From the NCBI GenBank assembly GCA_964019415.1, contig OZ025887.1:2268806-2332805 (forward strand): a DNA stretch of 64,000 nt, written 5' to 3'. The notes under the pieces were generated by a model. That model saw only the letters and a program-made list of their open reading frames with translations, ran no database searches and had not been told where the DNA came from. This document shows positions 1-10,104 of this stretch, one piece after another (position 1 is the stretch's first letter; every line of letters begins with the position of its first letter). The position numbers were made by a program, and so were the translations under genes. Source of the stretch: Ianthella basta. Its lineage: Eukaryota > Porifera > Demospongiae > Verongiida > Ianthellidae.

Positions 1-2040
1 TGGAACTTGTCTAAGACGTTCGCTAAACAGCAACCTCTCTAAAACAGCCAGCCTCCCTGGCTCCAAATAGCACTAAAAGCATTGTAATCTACCTCTGTAG
101 AGCAACCACCTCTCTATAAAGGTCAGTTAGAACTGGCCCACAGGCGGATGTCTTAGACAGGTTCCTCTGTTGTACACATGAAGTGTCATGTGTTGTCATG
201 TCAATAGAAAGAAGATGTAGTATGACTGCTATTCACTAGCACATGCAGTAGTGTTACGTACATGTGTGCCACTAGCCTAGTTGGTGAACAGGCTGCATGT
301 TGGTGACATGGATGGGCAGCACAATTAGCAGTGTTGTGAGAGGTGTAAGCGATTCATGTACCAATGACATGCCACTCACTTACAGTGATTTCGCGATTTC
401 TAGTACCGATTGACATTTCCGCATTGCACTCGATCATGTGAGTAAAGTATTGGAATGATAGGGTCACATGTGCTTCAATCTTCATGTGAGCTTTTAATTC
501 CAATGCTTTACTCATGTGATTGAGTGCAACGCGCAAATGTCAATCAAGACTAGAATTCGTAAAACCACTGAAAATGTAAAATTAATGACACACTATATAG
601 ACGGCCAGAGTGCTGACACTTTATGAGTGTTGTGTTCATATACCCACCCACACTCCTGTTGACTCCTCATCAAGCAGGTTAGGAGTCCATAGTAACTGTA
701 GACTGTGTGCTGCACTATCCCATTTCAGACAATGTACTAGCACTGAATGTGTGTATGACTTGGCTGGCATCACACTGTACTTGATGTACTAGAGACACAA
801 CACACCATTTGATGTGTGATGTGAGGCAAGCATGAGACTATACGTATGCTAGCTACAGAACAGCCACAACAGTGACTGCACTGCAGAGGTGCTAACAGTT
901 ACACACAAAGCAGCTGTAAAGTGGTTGGCAAGGACATCAATCAACTCACAACACTCTTTGAAGATTTGATCTCACATCTGTGTGTATTGTAAACTTACAT
1001 GTCTGAGCCGCCATCAAAGTGAGGTCAAATGTTCAAAGCAATGAGAACTGTGTGAAGTTGTGAGGTGTGACAATCACTGTCTACAGTGGTCAGTACATTG
1101 TGTGCTGGAGTATACAATACAGTAACATACATGAGTGCTGCAATGCACAGTACTCATCAGCATGTCCATCTGTCAGATACTTGTGCAATACATACAGTAT
1201 ATGTAGGCATCAAGTCTGTGACATGTCTGCCAGACACCGTACCTGCACTATACAGAAGCCCTTGGCATCAGCCCAACAAAATCAGTGCTCAGTTGCTAAC
1301 ATAATGCAGCAATTCACAATGATATGGCAAAATGTTTGTTCATGAACACATAGCCATACTATCTGAGCGATACTAGAGCTATATGTTCCATGTCTTACTG
1401 TTGAAATTAATTCAGCTACTTACTTAACACTAGTTCACAGATGACTATATAATTGTATGCACAGTCCAAAGTAATACTTTAAATCCTATGTACATTTTAC
1501 ACACTTTCAACAATAGATAATTATGTATAAGCACCATAATTAAGTGATGCATGCAGTTACAGCCGATTTCAGAATGGTTGTCCAAAAGGCAAATGGCAAA
1601 TGGCGTGGTGTCATAGCAAATGGCAATACCGGACAATAGGAGTGACGTAATGGCAAGCAGTTAAACTAATAGTGACGTCATGCCATTTGGTCGTTCTGCC
1701 ATTTGCCATTTCGGCCAACCGTTCTGAAATCGACTGTACAGACAAGCAGCTGTAAAGTGGTTGGCAAGAACATCAATCAACTAACAACACTCTTTGAAGA
1801 TTTGATCTCATATCTGTGTGTATTGTAAACTTACATGTCTGAGCCATCATCAAAGTGAGGTCAAATGTTCAAAGCAATGTGAACTGTGTGAGGTTGTGAG
1901 CTGTGACAACCCTGACACTGTCTACAGTGGTCAGTACATTGTGTGCTGGAGTATACAGTACAGTAACATGCATGAGTGCTGCAATGCACAGTACTCATCA
2001 GCATGTCCATCGTGTCAGATATTGGCATGCACAAGACAAC
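1..2040. repeat. Array spacer upstream of Speedy copy 1
   Basis: No gene is recognised. The stretch is a mosaic of modules that recur in every spacer of the array. Positions 1-175 are a pogo/Tigger-like MITE cut by the window edge (ends related to CAGTGGAACTTGTCTAAGA). Positions 398-556 are a fold-back element whose arms read TTTCTAGT..GATTGACATTT and its complement. About 610-800 is a conserved module with a spurious short ORF. A roughly 290-bp module at 908-1200 recurs at 1745-2020, so it is locally duplicated around the MITE at 1558-1738. Positions 1200-1440 recur in reverse near 24.5-24.7 kb. Confidence 0.7.
1558..1738. mobile_element. 181-bp MITE, TA-flanked (empty-site copy)
   Basis: Imperfect terminal inverted repeats of about 40 bp start TACAGCCGATTTCAGAA and end TTCTGAAATCGACTGTA. 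The termini and apparent TA duplication suit a Tc1/mariner-type MITE. The same element, in opposite orientation, occurs at 51790-52278, where it carries a 298-bp retroelement insertion. This copy therefore shows the pre-insertion state. Confidence 0.75.
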
Positions 2041-2068
2041 ACTCTGCAGGCATCAAGTCTAGTCTGCA

Positions 2069-2152
2069 TAGTCTCGCGCGCCAGCCCCTATTTCCCCTAT
2101 TGCGCAAGGAACGGCGCCTCTGGTTCATGTAGACGGCTGGCGCGCGAGACTA
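2069..2152. mobile_element. 84-bp palindromic MITE (TAGTCTCGCGCGCCAG ends)
   Basis: Perfect inverted ends TAGTCTCGCGCGCCAGCC / GGCTGGCGCGCGAGACTA surround a short core, with TA at each border. Versions of about 91-92 bp lie at 42967-43058, 46695-46786 and 51367-51457, always upstream of a Speedy copy. Half-elements sit upstream of copies 3 and 5. The end sequence TAGTCTCG is shared with the palindrome at 8061-8131, so they are probably one superfamily. Confidence 0.75.
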
Positions 2153-2217
2153 TACGGCACCCTTCTCATGCTCACTAAACATCATTCCGCCGAGACAGAG
2201 GAGGCTGTCTTGTCGGG

Positions 2218-2225
2218 TATATAAA
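2218..2225 (+). promoter_or_regulatory. TATA box of Speedy copy 1
   Basis: TATATAAA lies 60 bp upstream of the chosen ATG at 2285. A TCAGTG initiator-like site lies about 30 bp further on. The same arrangement precedes copies 2 (8368-8375), 3 (13018-13025), 5 (28328-28335, -), 7 (42880-42887, -), 8 (46608-46615, -) and 9 (51280-51287, -), and copy 6 has it near 33840. The expected start site falls downstream of the first ATG at 2236, which supports the later ATG as the true start. Confidence 0.6.
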
Positions 2226-2284
2226 GCACAAGGAGATGGACAACATGGTTGCAGTCAGTGCTAGTGTGTGTTGGAGAAGTGGAC

Positions 2285-3732
2285 ATGATATCGTTGGTCA
2301 GCCGTTTCAATGTGTCCGAGCCTCTGTCGAAGCGCTCTCGGTGCGTGTCAGCGGACGAGGACGACGCCACCGCAGCGCTGCCGCTGTACTCCTGCAGGTA
2401 AGGCTGACAAAGCACGGAAGACACACGTTTGTTCTAAGGATATCTCTCGTGTTGCATGTTACACGGAGCATTCACCCGTGTGCTTTGTCAAAACGCGCGC
2501 CGTATGCCTTTATCTCCTCCAGACTTCAGCAGTCGTTGGTTCCTCAAACATGTGGAGCGAGAGGAGGTGAACCCAAGGAGAAGCATGTTGGTTCGTACTT
2601 GGCTGCGTTCTTCCGTTTGTTGGGTGAGTCTGCAATTCACGGATACAATCCTAACAGTGTGTCAATCTGCGCAGCAATCAACAATCTGCGCAAATTTTGA
2701 TTGCTATTATTTCATTACTGCAGGAGATGGCCTGGTCCAGAATTTCTTGTGGATTGACAGTTGTGCTAAAATTGCTGACAAAGTAAGTCCATGTGTTTGC
2801 ATGTCCTGACCTGTGAGTGCCCTGTGGTCATACATGGCAGCACAGCACCTCCTCCATGGGCTCATGTCTCTCTGTTTCTCCCTCCACAGTACCTGCTTGC
2901 TATGGTGTATGTGTACTTCAGAAGGGCCAACCTGACACTGGATCAGTACACCAGAGTCAACTTCTTTGCAGCACTGTAAGTGGAAATGGTGATGAATGTG
3001 ATGAAGAGCCCACAACACACATGTGCACACAGAGTACAGCACTGTTTGTCAATGTGTGTCACTATTTGATGCTATAATTATCAGATTGTACAAGCATGCA
3101 GCTATGTATGTGTACAAGCTGTGACCCACTTGGTCATGTTGTGTGTGTAGGTACCTTGCCAATGACATGGAAGAAGATGAAGAAGAAGAGAAGTACGAGA
3201 TCTTCCCATGGGCTCTCGGCCTTCATTGGAGGACATCGTTCCCCTCCTTCCTAGCTCTCCGTGACCAGCTCTGGAAGAAGATGGATTACAGGACAGTTGT
3301 CAGTCGCAGAACATGTGAAGAGGTTTGTGCAGAGAGGGATATCAGAGAGAGTAGTGTGGTGTTGCTATGTGTGTTGTGTGAGCAGCTATGCATGTAGAGA
3401 TGGCTTTTGTGTGAGTTAGTAACTGTTTCTATCCATCCTTGAGCTCCACATACATACAACTGTTACACCACCTCCTTATGTATCCCTCAACATAGGTATT
3501 TAGGTTACTCCCTACTCACCCTGCCTGGTCCCGTGAGCGTAACCCCCACCACGGAGGTGCCCACAGAAACTACACACAGACTATCCCTACCTACGGCCGT
3601 TTGTCTCCAACCAAGTGCAGTGACTGCGACAACCTGCAAGCAGAAGTGAACAAGACGACATGTGCAACTGTTGAAAGAGACCTACTTGCAGAGCCAAGTG
3701 TGAAAGAGGCCTACTTGTGGAGCCAAGTGTGA
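2285..3732 (+). pseudogene. SPDY: Speedy/RINGO copy 1, C-terminally truncated
   Basis: Speedy/RINGO proteins are cyclin-unrelated activators of CDK1/CDK2 acting at G1/S and in meiotic maturation. Exons: 2285-2397, 2523-2623, 2724-2782, 2890-2975, 3151-3322, 3496-3732, all with GT/AG borders and matching phases. The RINGO core is intact over exons 3-5 ([44 protein letters not shown]), followed by the family [14 protein letters not shown] motif in exon 6. A 29-bp tandem duplication (3674-3702 / 3703-3731) shifts the frame and gives TGA at 3730-3732. A second lesion turns a Trp codon into TGA at 3879-3881. The product would be 255 aa, without the SCEWFT tail. Exon 3 also starts GDGLVQN instead of EDDLVQD. 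It is a pseudogene or a core-only protein. Confidence 0.85.
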
Positions 3733-4190
3733 TGCCAGTTGACTGTGGACTGCTCCACAAAGCTGAGGACAGGAACATGGCAGCCACAATGGAAGAAGAC
3801 ATCCTGTGTCAGGAGGTGACAATCGATGTCATTCCTGATTTTGACTTGTTGGATGAGATTGATTGCCAAACAAGCAAGTGAACGCAATCATGTGAGTGGT
3901 TCACTGACACAGATATGTCTAAGCCAAGCAAATGTGTCCCTTCATCACTGAACCCCTTCATTCCATCTCTGCAGTTCCCATCTTTGCAAGTGCTTTGGAC
4001 TTGCCTGAAGAATGATGAACTGACATTCCATTTCGGTGTTTGAGCATTCCATTTAAGCACATCTGAATGGATTATTTATATTTTATTGTACATGTCATCT
4101 CTGCTTATATTGCCCTTTAACTTATTCTGAGAGATAATTGTCTTTTGTCACATGAAACATGCTATTATAGTCATAACCATGACATTTAGC

Positions 4191-4980
4191 ACAGGAGTGG
4201 CTGGAAAACGCTGTGGCTGAGTTGGACAGATATGTCATTGAGATCCCTGAGGACTTCAGTTTATTCTCCAGACTGGGTTCACTGATTGCCTCATTCATAG
4301 GCTCCATCATTGACTTGCAGGAAGTGGCCTGGAGTGTGGAGTCACGTCTCTTCAGTAGCTTGAAGTTTGAGGTATGTGTTACTGTGGGCTTCTTTGGCAA
4401 TGAACCAGAGACGTATGGACCAGTCGTTTTCGAACTACCCAGTCCACGTGGTCTAGCTAGAAAACTAGCTTGTGTGGCATTTGGGCTCTTCTGTGATGGG
4501 CCTAGTACCTTGGATGAGAACTGCCAGATCAGGAGAACCCGGTCACTACGCAGAAAGGACAAGTCACTAAAGTTTGACTACACTGAATACTTAATTCCTG
4601 CTAAGCATTGCATACACCAATTGCAGGTTTACTTAGTGTGTCTGAATGGGAAGTGATTATATGTGCATGCATGCATGTGTGTATGTGTGCATATGTGTAG
4701 TATGGCATTGCACTGCCGCTACCAGCCAACCAACACAAGCTCACTCCCTGCTTTCCTTTTTGGGCTGAAGCCAGATGGGTGACCATTAATGGCCATGACC
4801 AACCACAGCGTCCTGTCCATGTCCTTAACAGAAATAGACAAGTGTGTGTGTGTGTGTGTGTGTGTGCGTGCGTGCGTGTGTGCGTGCGTGCGTGCGTGTG
4901 TGTGTTCAGATGAAGCATGAACAGGTTGATGGGCATGCATGTCAGTGTATCATATGTACATTAGCTAAACTAACTTTGAC
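4191..4980 (+). pseudogene. 3' fragment of the large unidentified gene (left copy)
   Basis: From 4195 to 4656 this is nearly identical to 37126-37589 (-), starting mid-exon at EWLENAVAELDRYVIEIPED. The upstream exons found on the right at 37.6-39.9 kb are absent, and Speedy copy 1 downstream sequence abuts at about 4190. The breakpoint left an AG before the coding part. The exon may end at a CAG|GT donor near 4626 and continue at TAG|TATGGC near 4700 (open here, frameshifted by one T in the right copy) and at a last exon after the GT repeat near 4907. Those downstream exons are weak guesses. Confidence 0.6.
4838..4904. repeat. GT microsatellite with GC interruptions
   Basis: (GT)n/(GTGC)n tract within the truncated large-gene segment. 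The counterpart in the right arm is the uninterrupted (CA)n at 36838-36938. Confidence 0.9.
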
Positions 4981-5430
4981 CTCAACTTGACTACAACTCA
5001 CAGTACTAGTGTGATCCTGTGTAGCTCTGCTGCACAAGAACAGAAGTGTGCTTAGTTAGCTACGCACTCACAGCTTAGCATACAGTAGAATGTAGTATTC
5101 ACTGCAGTCAACGACACTGCACAGTTAGCTCATTTGCATTACTTGATAACCCTGTATACTTGTGTGTGCTCAACATTCCACTCTCAGACTTGCTCAGTAC
5201 TACAAGCGTACCGGGAACCCATTTGGAACAAGGATAAAGTAGTTTGCAGACACAAGGCATGCACCTGTAGCGTACACTGTATAACAGATGGAGCTATAGA
5301 GCGCTTTAGATACTGATCATAATATATAGCAGACAGCAATGTATATACGGTAGACTGTAGTACGTGCATACTGCACATGTACATGTAAATGATGTTTACG
5401 CTTGCGCTGCTGTTGCGCAATGATTATAAA

Positions 5431-5492
5431 ATGGCTGCGATAGGGTGGTTTCAGATGAGCAGTTGCAGTTGAATTTGTTGCGTCAGGTACGG
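5431..5492 (+). promoter_or_regulatory. PIGH promoter / 5' leader
   Basis: TGCGCAATGATTATAAAATGGCTGCG resembles the CWF19L2/GNPTG promoter: a TGCGCAA motif followed by AAAATGGC, a YY1-like site at the transcript start. The ATG at 5431 opens only a 13-codon frame ending at TGA, so it would be an upstream ORF. The PIGH frame starts at 5493. Confidence 0.4.
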
Positions 5493-7524
5493 ATGTCCTT
5501 CTCTGCAGTCGAAGGTTCCTGCTCCCCCTGGATACAAGTGTCTGCTTTTAACGTTATTGGGGCGCAGTACCGTGGACTGGAGATCAGAGCGCGGAACGGA
5601 CACAGATGCACTAAGCCATGTCTGGTCTGGGCGACTGTAGCACTGTGCAGTGCGGCAGCTGCAACAGTCAGCACTGTAAGCATTGCATCGTGTGTCTACC
5701 GTATAATAGTCTTATCAATCATTGCATTCATTGGTGTCTATGGTTACAACTTATAAATAAATAAAACAGTATTATGCTATTGACCTTAGCCAGGATCTTC
5801 ACAGTCGAAACGTCTTGCCAATTGAGTTGCTCTTAATGCTACATGATTGCTCAGTGAAGTGTTCAGTTCCTCTTCAAGTGCACTGTACCTTAGTCATAAG
5901 CTTAGACCACACCATCAAGTAATCAACTGAATTGACATTATAATCATCATCATCACTATGGTGATCATCATCTTCATCATTAATGTTCAATTACATCATT
6001 AATTTATTAATTAAAATTTTCTTATTAATCATTCATTAATTTAAATTCATGCACATGATATGCTATGACTGTAACAGATGCATCATCTCTTTCTCCATTA
6101 ACCCATTAGCTATCATTTTACTCCATTGCATGTGCACTTTTACTCCATGTGCATGCACTGTTTCTGTTGTTGATCATCATTATCATCATCATAATTTTAT
6201 CTAAATAATCTCCATGCAGGAGGGAAATAATGAGGTGCTCAGAAATCTCCATGCAGGAGGTTGTTCTTTCTGTAGCTATTCCATTTTCTTCATCGGTTAT
6301 CCTCTTCCTCTTCCTTCCATGTCAGCATCCTATTCTCTTCTGGTTAGTCCATCTCTGCCAAGCCTTCTCTCCAGCTCAGTTAATTCCTTTGCAGTTTCTC
6401 CAGCGCCTCCTCTTGCTTTAGCTCACCTCTTCTAAGCATTACATTTGTCACCCTGCCCCCCCCCCCCCCCCCCCCCCCTTCCATTTTCTTCTCTACTATC
6501 ACCTTGATGTATTCATACCATTACCTGTGCAGTAGACTCCTCTTGTTTGTTCAGTGCCCATGTTTCACTTCCATGCACTAGCGTAGGTACCATTTTGGTG
6601 TTGTATACGCTCAGCTTCATCCTCCTCAGCTCCGTCTGCTTCCAAACCAGTTCCATTAACATCATGCATACCTACATAGCTGTTTCTACCTCATATCTGT
6701 GGCTGTATGAGAGCAGACAATGTGTCCCCTTGTGTGGGCCTGCATGACCATTCCTGAAATGATCCTGTGGCCAATTTGCAGCAGAAGTAACTTCTGGTGG
6801 ATCCTCACTGTCACATTCGCTGGTACCCACCTCCTCAGTGGTGGTTCTAAGGGGGATCCAGGGGTGCAAAAGAACCCCCGTTTGCTAGTCATATGAAGGA
6901 TATAGGGCAGTTAATAGACCAGATATAGGCATGGTGGTCATGCTTCAGGGGCACTGTGTTCACCTAGCTACTTTTGAACCCCCTTTCAGAAGCCCTAGAT
7001 CCGCCACCGCTCCTCAACTGTGTGTGTGTTTGTTGCACTACAGGGGCTAATGGTACAAACTGCCTCACTCGTTCTCCTGCTTCTCAGTGGATTAGGTCTT
7101 CTTGTTGAGAGCAGATCTGTCTACCAAGGTGAGTACACACCCTAACAGACACCAGATAGGGCCTCAGTCTTGAGAGGCACCTGGCTGCTGCTGCTGCTGC
7201 TGCTGCTGATGCTAGTGCTTTCCACCCTTTCCTTTCCAGAGACTGTCTTGTTCCTGCAGTCAGTTGGCATTCAAGTTAGTAAAGAGAACAGATTTGGACT
7301 CAAGTCTTGTTATTTTGTTCCATTGTCCATTATCAAAGATGTTGTCATCAATGAAACCATAAGCAAGGTGAGTGTGCTGTGAACACACTGCTCCTGGAAT
7401 GATTATGTAACATGTCCCCTTTTACACATGTACACACATCTCTGCATGTATACATAACACATAATGTACTCCCTCACCAAACACACATTAACACACTAAC
7501 AAATGCACTCACATGGACTCATGT

Positions 7525-7615
<91 letters not shown>

Positions 7616-7813
7616 AGTACTCAGTTGTGCCATATCTAGCTTTGCTGCTAAGCAAGCCCAATGAGAGAGATGCAGAGACGGTTGCACGAGTTGTGCCATT
7701 GTTTGAGGTAAGTGCTGGTGTGGTGAGGATATGGTCGTGCCAGATCTCTGATGACCGTCTTTGCATATACATCCAAATGCATGCACACATACATGCACAC
7801 ACACACACACACG

Positions 7814-7859
<46 letters not shown>

Positions 7860-7954
7860 ACCACAGTTTGAAGTATGCTGAAATGATTTCACTTTATCAA
7901 GAAATTCAAGCACTTATTTCAACACGGCATATCCATGCAAGTAGTAACCTTTAG
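5493..7954 (+). CDS. PIGH: PIGH, GPI-GlcNAc transferase subunit H (left copy, intact)
   Basis: PIG-H is a small ER-membrane subunit of the GPI-N-acetylglucosaminyltransferase complex, which adds GlcNAc to phosphatidylinositol in the first step of GPI-anchor synthesis. Five exons with compatible phases: 5493-5675, 7044-7128, 7240-7367, 7618-7707, 7859-7954, giving 193 aa (human 188). Two hydrophobic segments lie near residues 43-60 (end of exon 1) and 62-80 (exon 2, ASLVLLLLSGLGLLV), followed by the family core ETVLFLQSVGIQV, IIKDVVINE and VVPLFE and a C-terminal helix. The acceptors of exons 4 and 5 are preceded by long (AC)n tracts instead of a normal pyrimidine tract. Intron 1 (5676-7043) holds a LINE-like remnant. 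The start is the first in-frame ATG. Very confident from the exons 2-5 match; the N-terminus is less conserved. Confidence 0.88.
6240..6760 (-). pseudogene. Degenerate non-LTR RT C-terminal remnant in PIGH intron 1
   Basis: Read on - (counterpart + at about 35290-35600 in the right arm), the sequence resembles the region after the RT domain of invertebrate LINEs, with a stretch like RMKLSGVDRVTNVMLRRGEL. It is short and without a complete ORF. A run of about 24 C (6455-6478) interrupts the left copy and is absent on the right. Confidence 0.35.
6455..6478. repeat. Poly-C homopolymer
   Basis: About 24 consecutive C residues within PIGH intron 1, missing from the duplicated right arm, so acquired or expanded after the duplication, or a sequencing artefact. 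Confidence 0.8.
7531..7614. repeat. AC microsatellite abutting PIGH exon 4
   Basis: (AC)n runs to within 3 bp of the exon 4 acceptor (ACACCAG|TACTC). A second tract at 7797-7857 abuts the exon 5 acceptor (ACACAG|GACC). In the right PIGH the two tracts are one tract and exon 4 is missing. Confidence 0.95.
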
Positions 7955-8060
7955 CCTTGAATAATTAATTTCCAATATTATGTTGCAATGCTGCTGATGT
8001 CCTGTTGGGGAGTGGATGTACACTATGGCTTTGTGTACGGGGCAAGTGCACTGGTACCAC

Positions 8061-8131
8061 TAGTCTCGTACCCAGACCCACTTCCGGCCGCCATTTTATG
8101 GCGGCCGGAAGTGGGTCTGGGTACGAGACTA
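8061..8131. mobile_element. Near-perfect palindromic MITE, 71 bp
   Basis: TAGTCTCGTACCCAGACCCA... reads back as its complement around a TTTTA loop, with TA at both ends. The counterpart at 34084-34138 has lost 16 bp of the centre. Single ends of the same type occur at about 10645, 26030, 31610, 40580, 44330 and 49000 in the spacers. Confidence 0.75.
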
Positions 8132-8434
8132 TAGTACCACAGGCTGCTCTCCTGGCGTAAGGCTTCTCGAGTCTTGTGTGTAACGATTACAATCGGGACC
8201 AGGGCGGACAGTCTGGAGCCACATTGCGCCGGCCCACAAACAACGTATAAATTAAGTGTAGCGCATGTTTGTGCAATCAACTATTATTAAAAACGTTGCC
8301 TCTCTGTCTACGACAGTCTTCTCAGTAAACATCATCCCGTCGAGACAGGGGAGACCGTCTTGTCGGGTATATAAAGCACAGGGAGATGGATGACATGGTT
8401 GCAGTCAGTGCTAGCGTGTGTTGGAGAAGTGGAC

Positions 8435-10104
8435 ATGATGTTGATCAGCAGTTTCAATGTGTCCGAGCCTCTTTCGAAGCGCTCTCGGTGCGTGTCGGCG
8501 GACGAGGACGACGCCACCGCAGCGCTGCCGCTGTACTCCTGCAGGTAAGGCTGACGGAGCACGGAAGACACACACGTTTGTTCTAAGGATATCTCTCGTG
8601 TTGTATGTTACACGGAGCACTCAACAGTGTGCTTTGTCAAAACGCGCGCCCTATGCCTTTATCTCCTCCAGACTTCAGCAGTCGTTGGTTCCTCAAACAT
8701 GTGGGGCGAGAGAAGGTGAACCCAAGGAGAAGCATGTTGGATCGTACTTGGCTGCGTTCTTCCGTTTGTTGGGTAAGTCTGTGTGCGGTGGTAACAGCGT
8801 GTGCTCGCGAGGAATCATCTCATCATTAATGGCTAATCTTCCATTACCGCAGAAGATGACCTAGTCCAGGATTTCTTGTGGATTGACAGTTGTGCTAAAA
8901 TTGCTGACAAAGTAAGTCCATGTGTTTGCATGGCCTGACGTGTGAGCACCCTGTGGTCATACATGGCAGCATAGCACCTCCATGGGCTCATGTCTCTCTG
9001 TTTCTCCCTCCACAGTACCTGCTTGCTATGGTGTATGTGTACTTCAGAAGGGCCAACCTGACACTGGATCAGTACACCAGAGTCAACTTCTTTGCAGCAC
9101 TGTAAGTGGAAATGGTGATGAATGTGATGAAGAGCCCACAACACACATGTGCACACAGAGTACAGCACTGTTTGTCAATGTGTGTCACTATTTGATGCTA
9201 TAATTATCAGATTGTACGAGCATGCAGCTATGTATGTGTACAAGCTGTGACCCACTTGGTCATGTTGTGTGTGTAGGTACCTTGCCAATGACATGGAGGA
9301 AGATGAAGAAGAAGAGAAGTATGAGATCTTCCCGTGGGCTCTCGGCCTTCATTGGAGGACATTGTTCCCCTCCTTCCTAGCTCTCCGTGACCAGCTCTGG
9401 AAGAAGATGGATTACAGGGCAGTCGTCAGTCGCAGAACATGTGAAGAGGTTTGTGCAGAGAGGGATATCAGAGAGAGTAGTGTGGTGTTGCTATGTGTGT
9501 TGTGTGAGCAGCTATGCATGTAGAGATGGCTTTTGTGTGAGTTAGTAACTGTTTCCATTCATCCTTGAGCTTCACATACATACAACTGTTACTTCACCTC
9601 CTCATGTATCCCTCAACATAGGTATTTAGGTTACTCCCTACTCACCCTGCCTGGTCCCGTGAGCGTAACCCCCACCACGGAGGTGCCCACAGAAACTACA
9701 CACAGACTATCCCTACCTACGGCCGTTTGTCTCCAACCAAGTGCAGTGACTGCGACAATCTGCAAGCAGAAGGGAACAAGATGGCATGTGCAACTGTTGA
9801 AAGAGACCTACTTGCGGAGCCAAGTGTGATGCCAGTTGACTGTGGACTGCTCCACAAAGCTGAGGACAGGAACATGGCAGCCACAATGGAAGAAGACATC
9901 CTGTGTCAGGAGGTGACAATCGATGTCATTCCTGATTTTGACTTGTTGGATGAGATTGACTGCCAAACAAGCAAGTGGACGCAATCATGTGAGTGGTTCA
10001 CTGACACAGATATGTCTAAGCCAAGCAAATGTGTCCCTTCATCACTGAACCCTTCATTCCATCTCTGCAGTTCCCATCTTTGCAAGTGCTTTGGACTTGC
10101 CTGA
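8435..10104 (+). CDS. SPDY: Speedy/RINGO copy 2
   Basis: Exons 8435-8544, 8672-8772, 8853-8911, 9016-9101, 9277-9448, 9622-10104 give 336 aa with no stop. Start MMLISSFN; residues 1-37 are exon 1 with an acidic ADEDDAT patch. The RINGO core covers about 58-176: [54 protein letters not shown]. Exon 6 carries [14 protein letters not shown], a CxxC pair (CSDCDN) and the conserved SCEWFT tail, all of which have equivalents in vertebrate Speedy A. An extra Glu codon (MEEDIL) is present compared with most copies. Intron 2 is the GTGCGGTGGTAACAGCG type also found in copies 7-9. It follows PIGH in the same orientation. Confidence 0.9.

Noticed and set aside
354..792. Short ORFs of 60-86 codons recurring in every spacer
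   Set aside because: They recur because the spacer is repeated. They are interrupted or shifted in some copies and fall in fold-back or MITE sequence, so no selection for coding is visible.
2236..2700. Longer ORF starting at the first ATG after the TATA box of Speedy copies (MDNMVAVSASVCW..)
   Set aside because: It is out of frame with the RINGO exons and its ATG is expected to lie upstream of the start site. The frame from 2285 joins exons 2-6 in phase and is the one that continues into the conserved core.
2707..3042. Antisense 111-codon ORF ([20 protein letters not shown]..) conserved in all Speedy copies
   Set aside because: It is the reverse complement of exon 4 and its introns, conserved because the sense strand and the copies are. 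It lacks its own signals.
7412..7954. His/Thr or Cys/Val repeat ORFs at microsatellites (also at 34.3, 36.8, 57.8, 61.0 and 63.7 kb)
   Set aside because: Dinucleotide repeats have no stops. These are not proteins.
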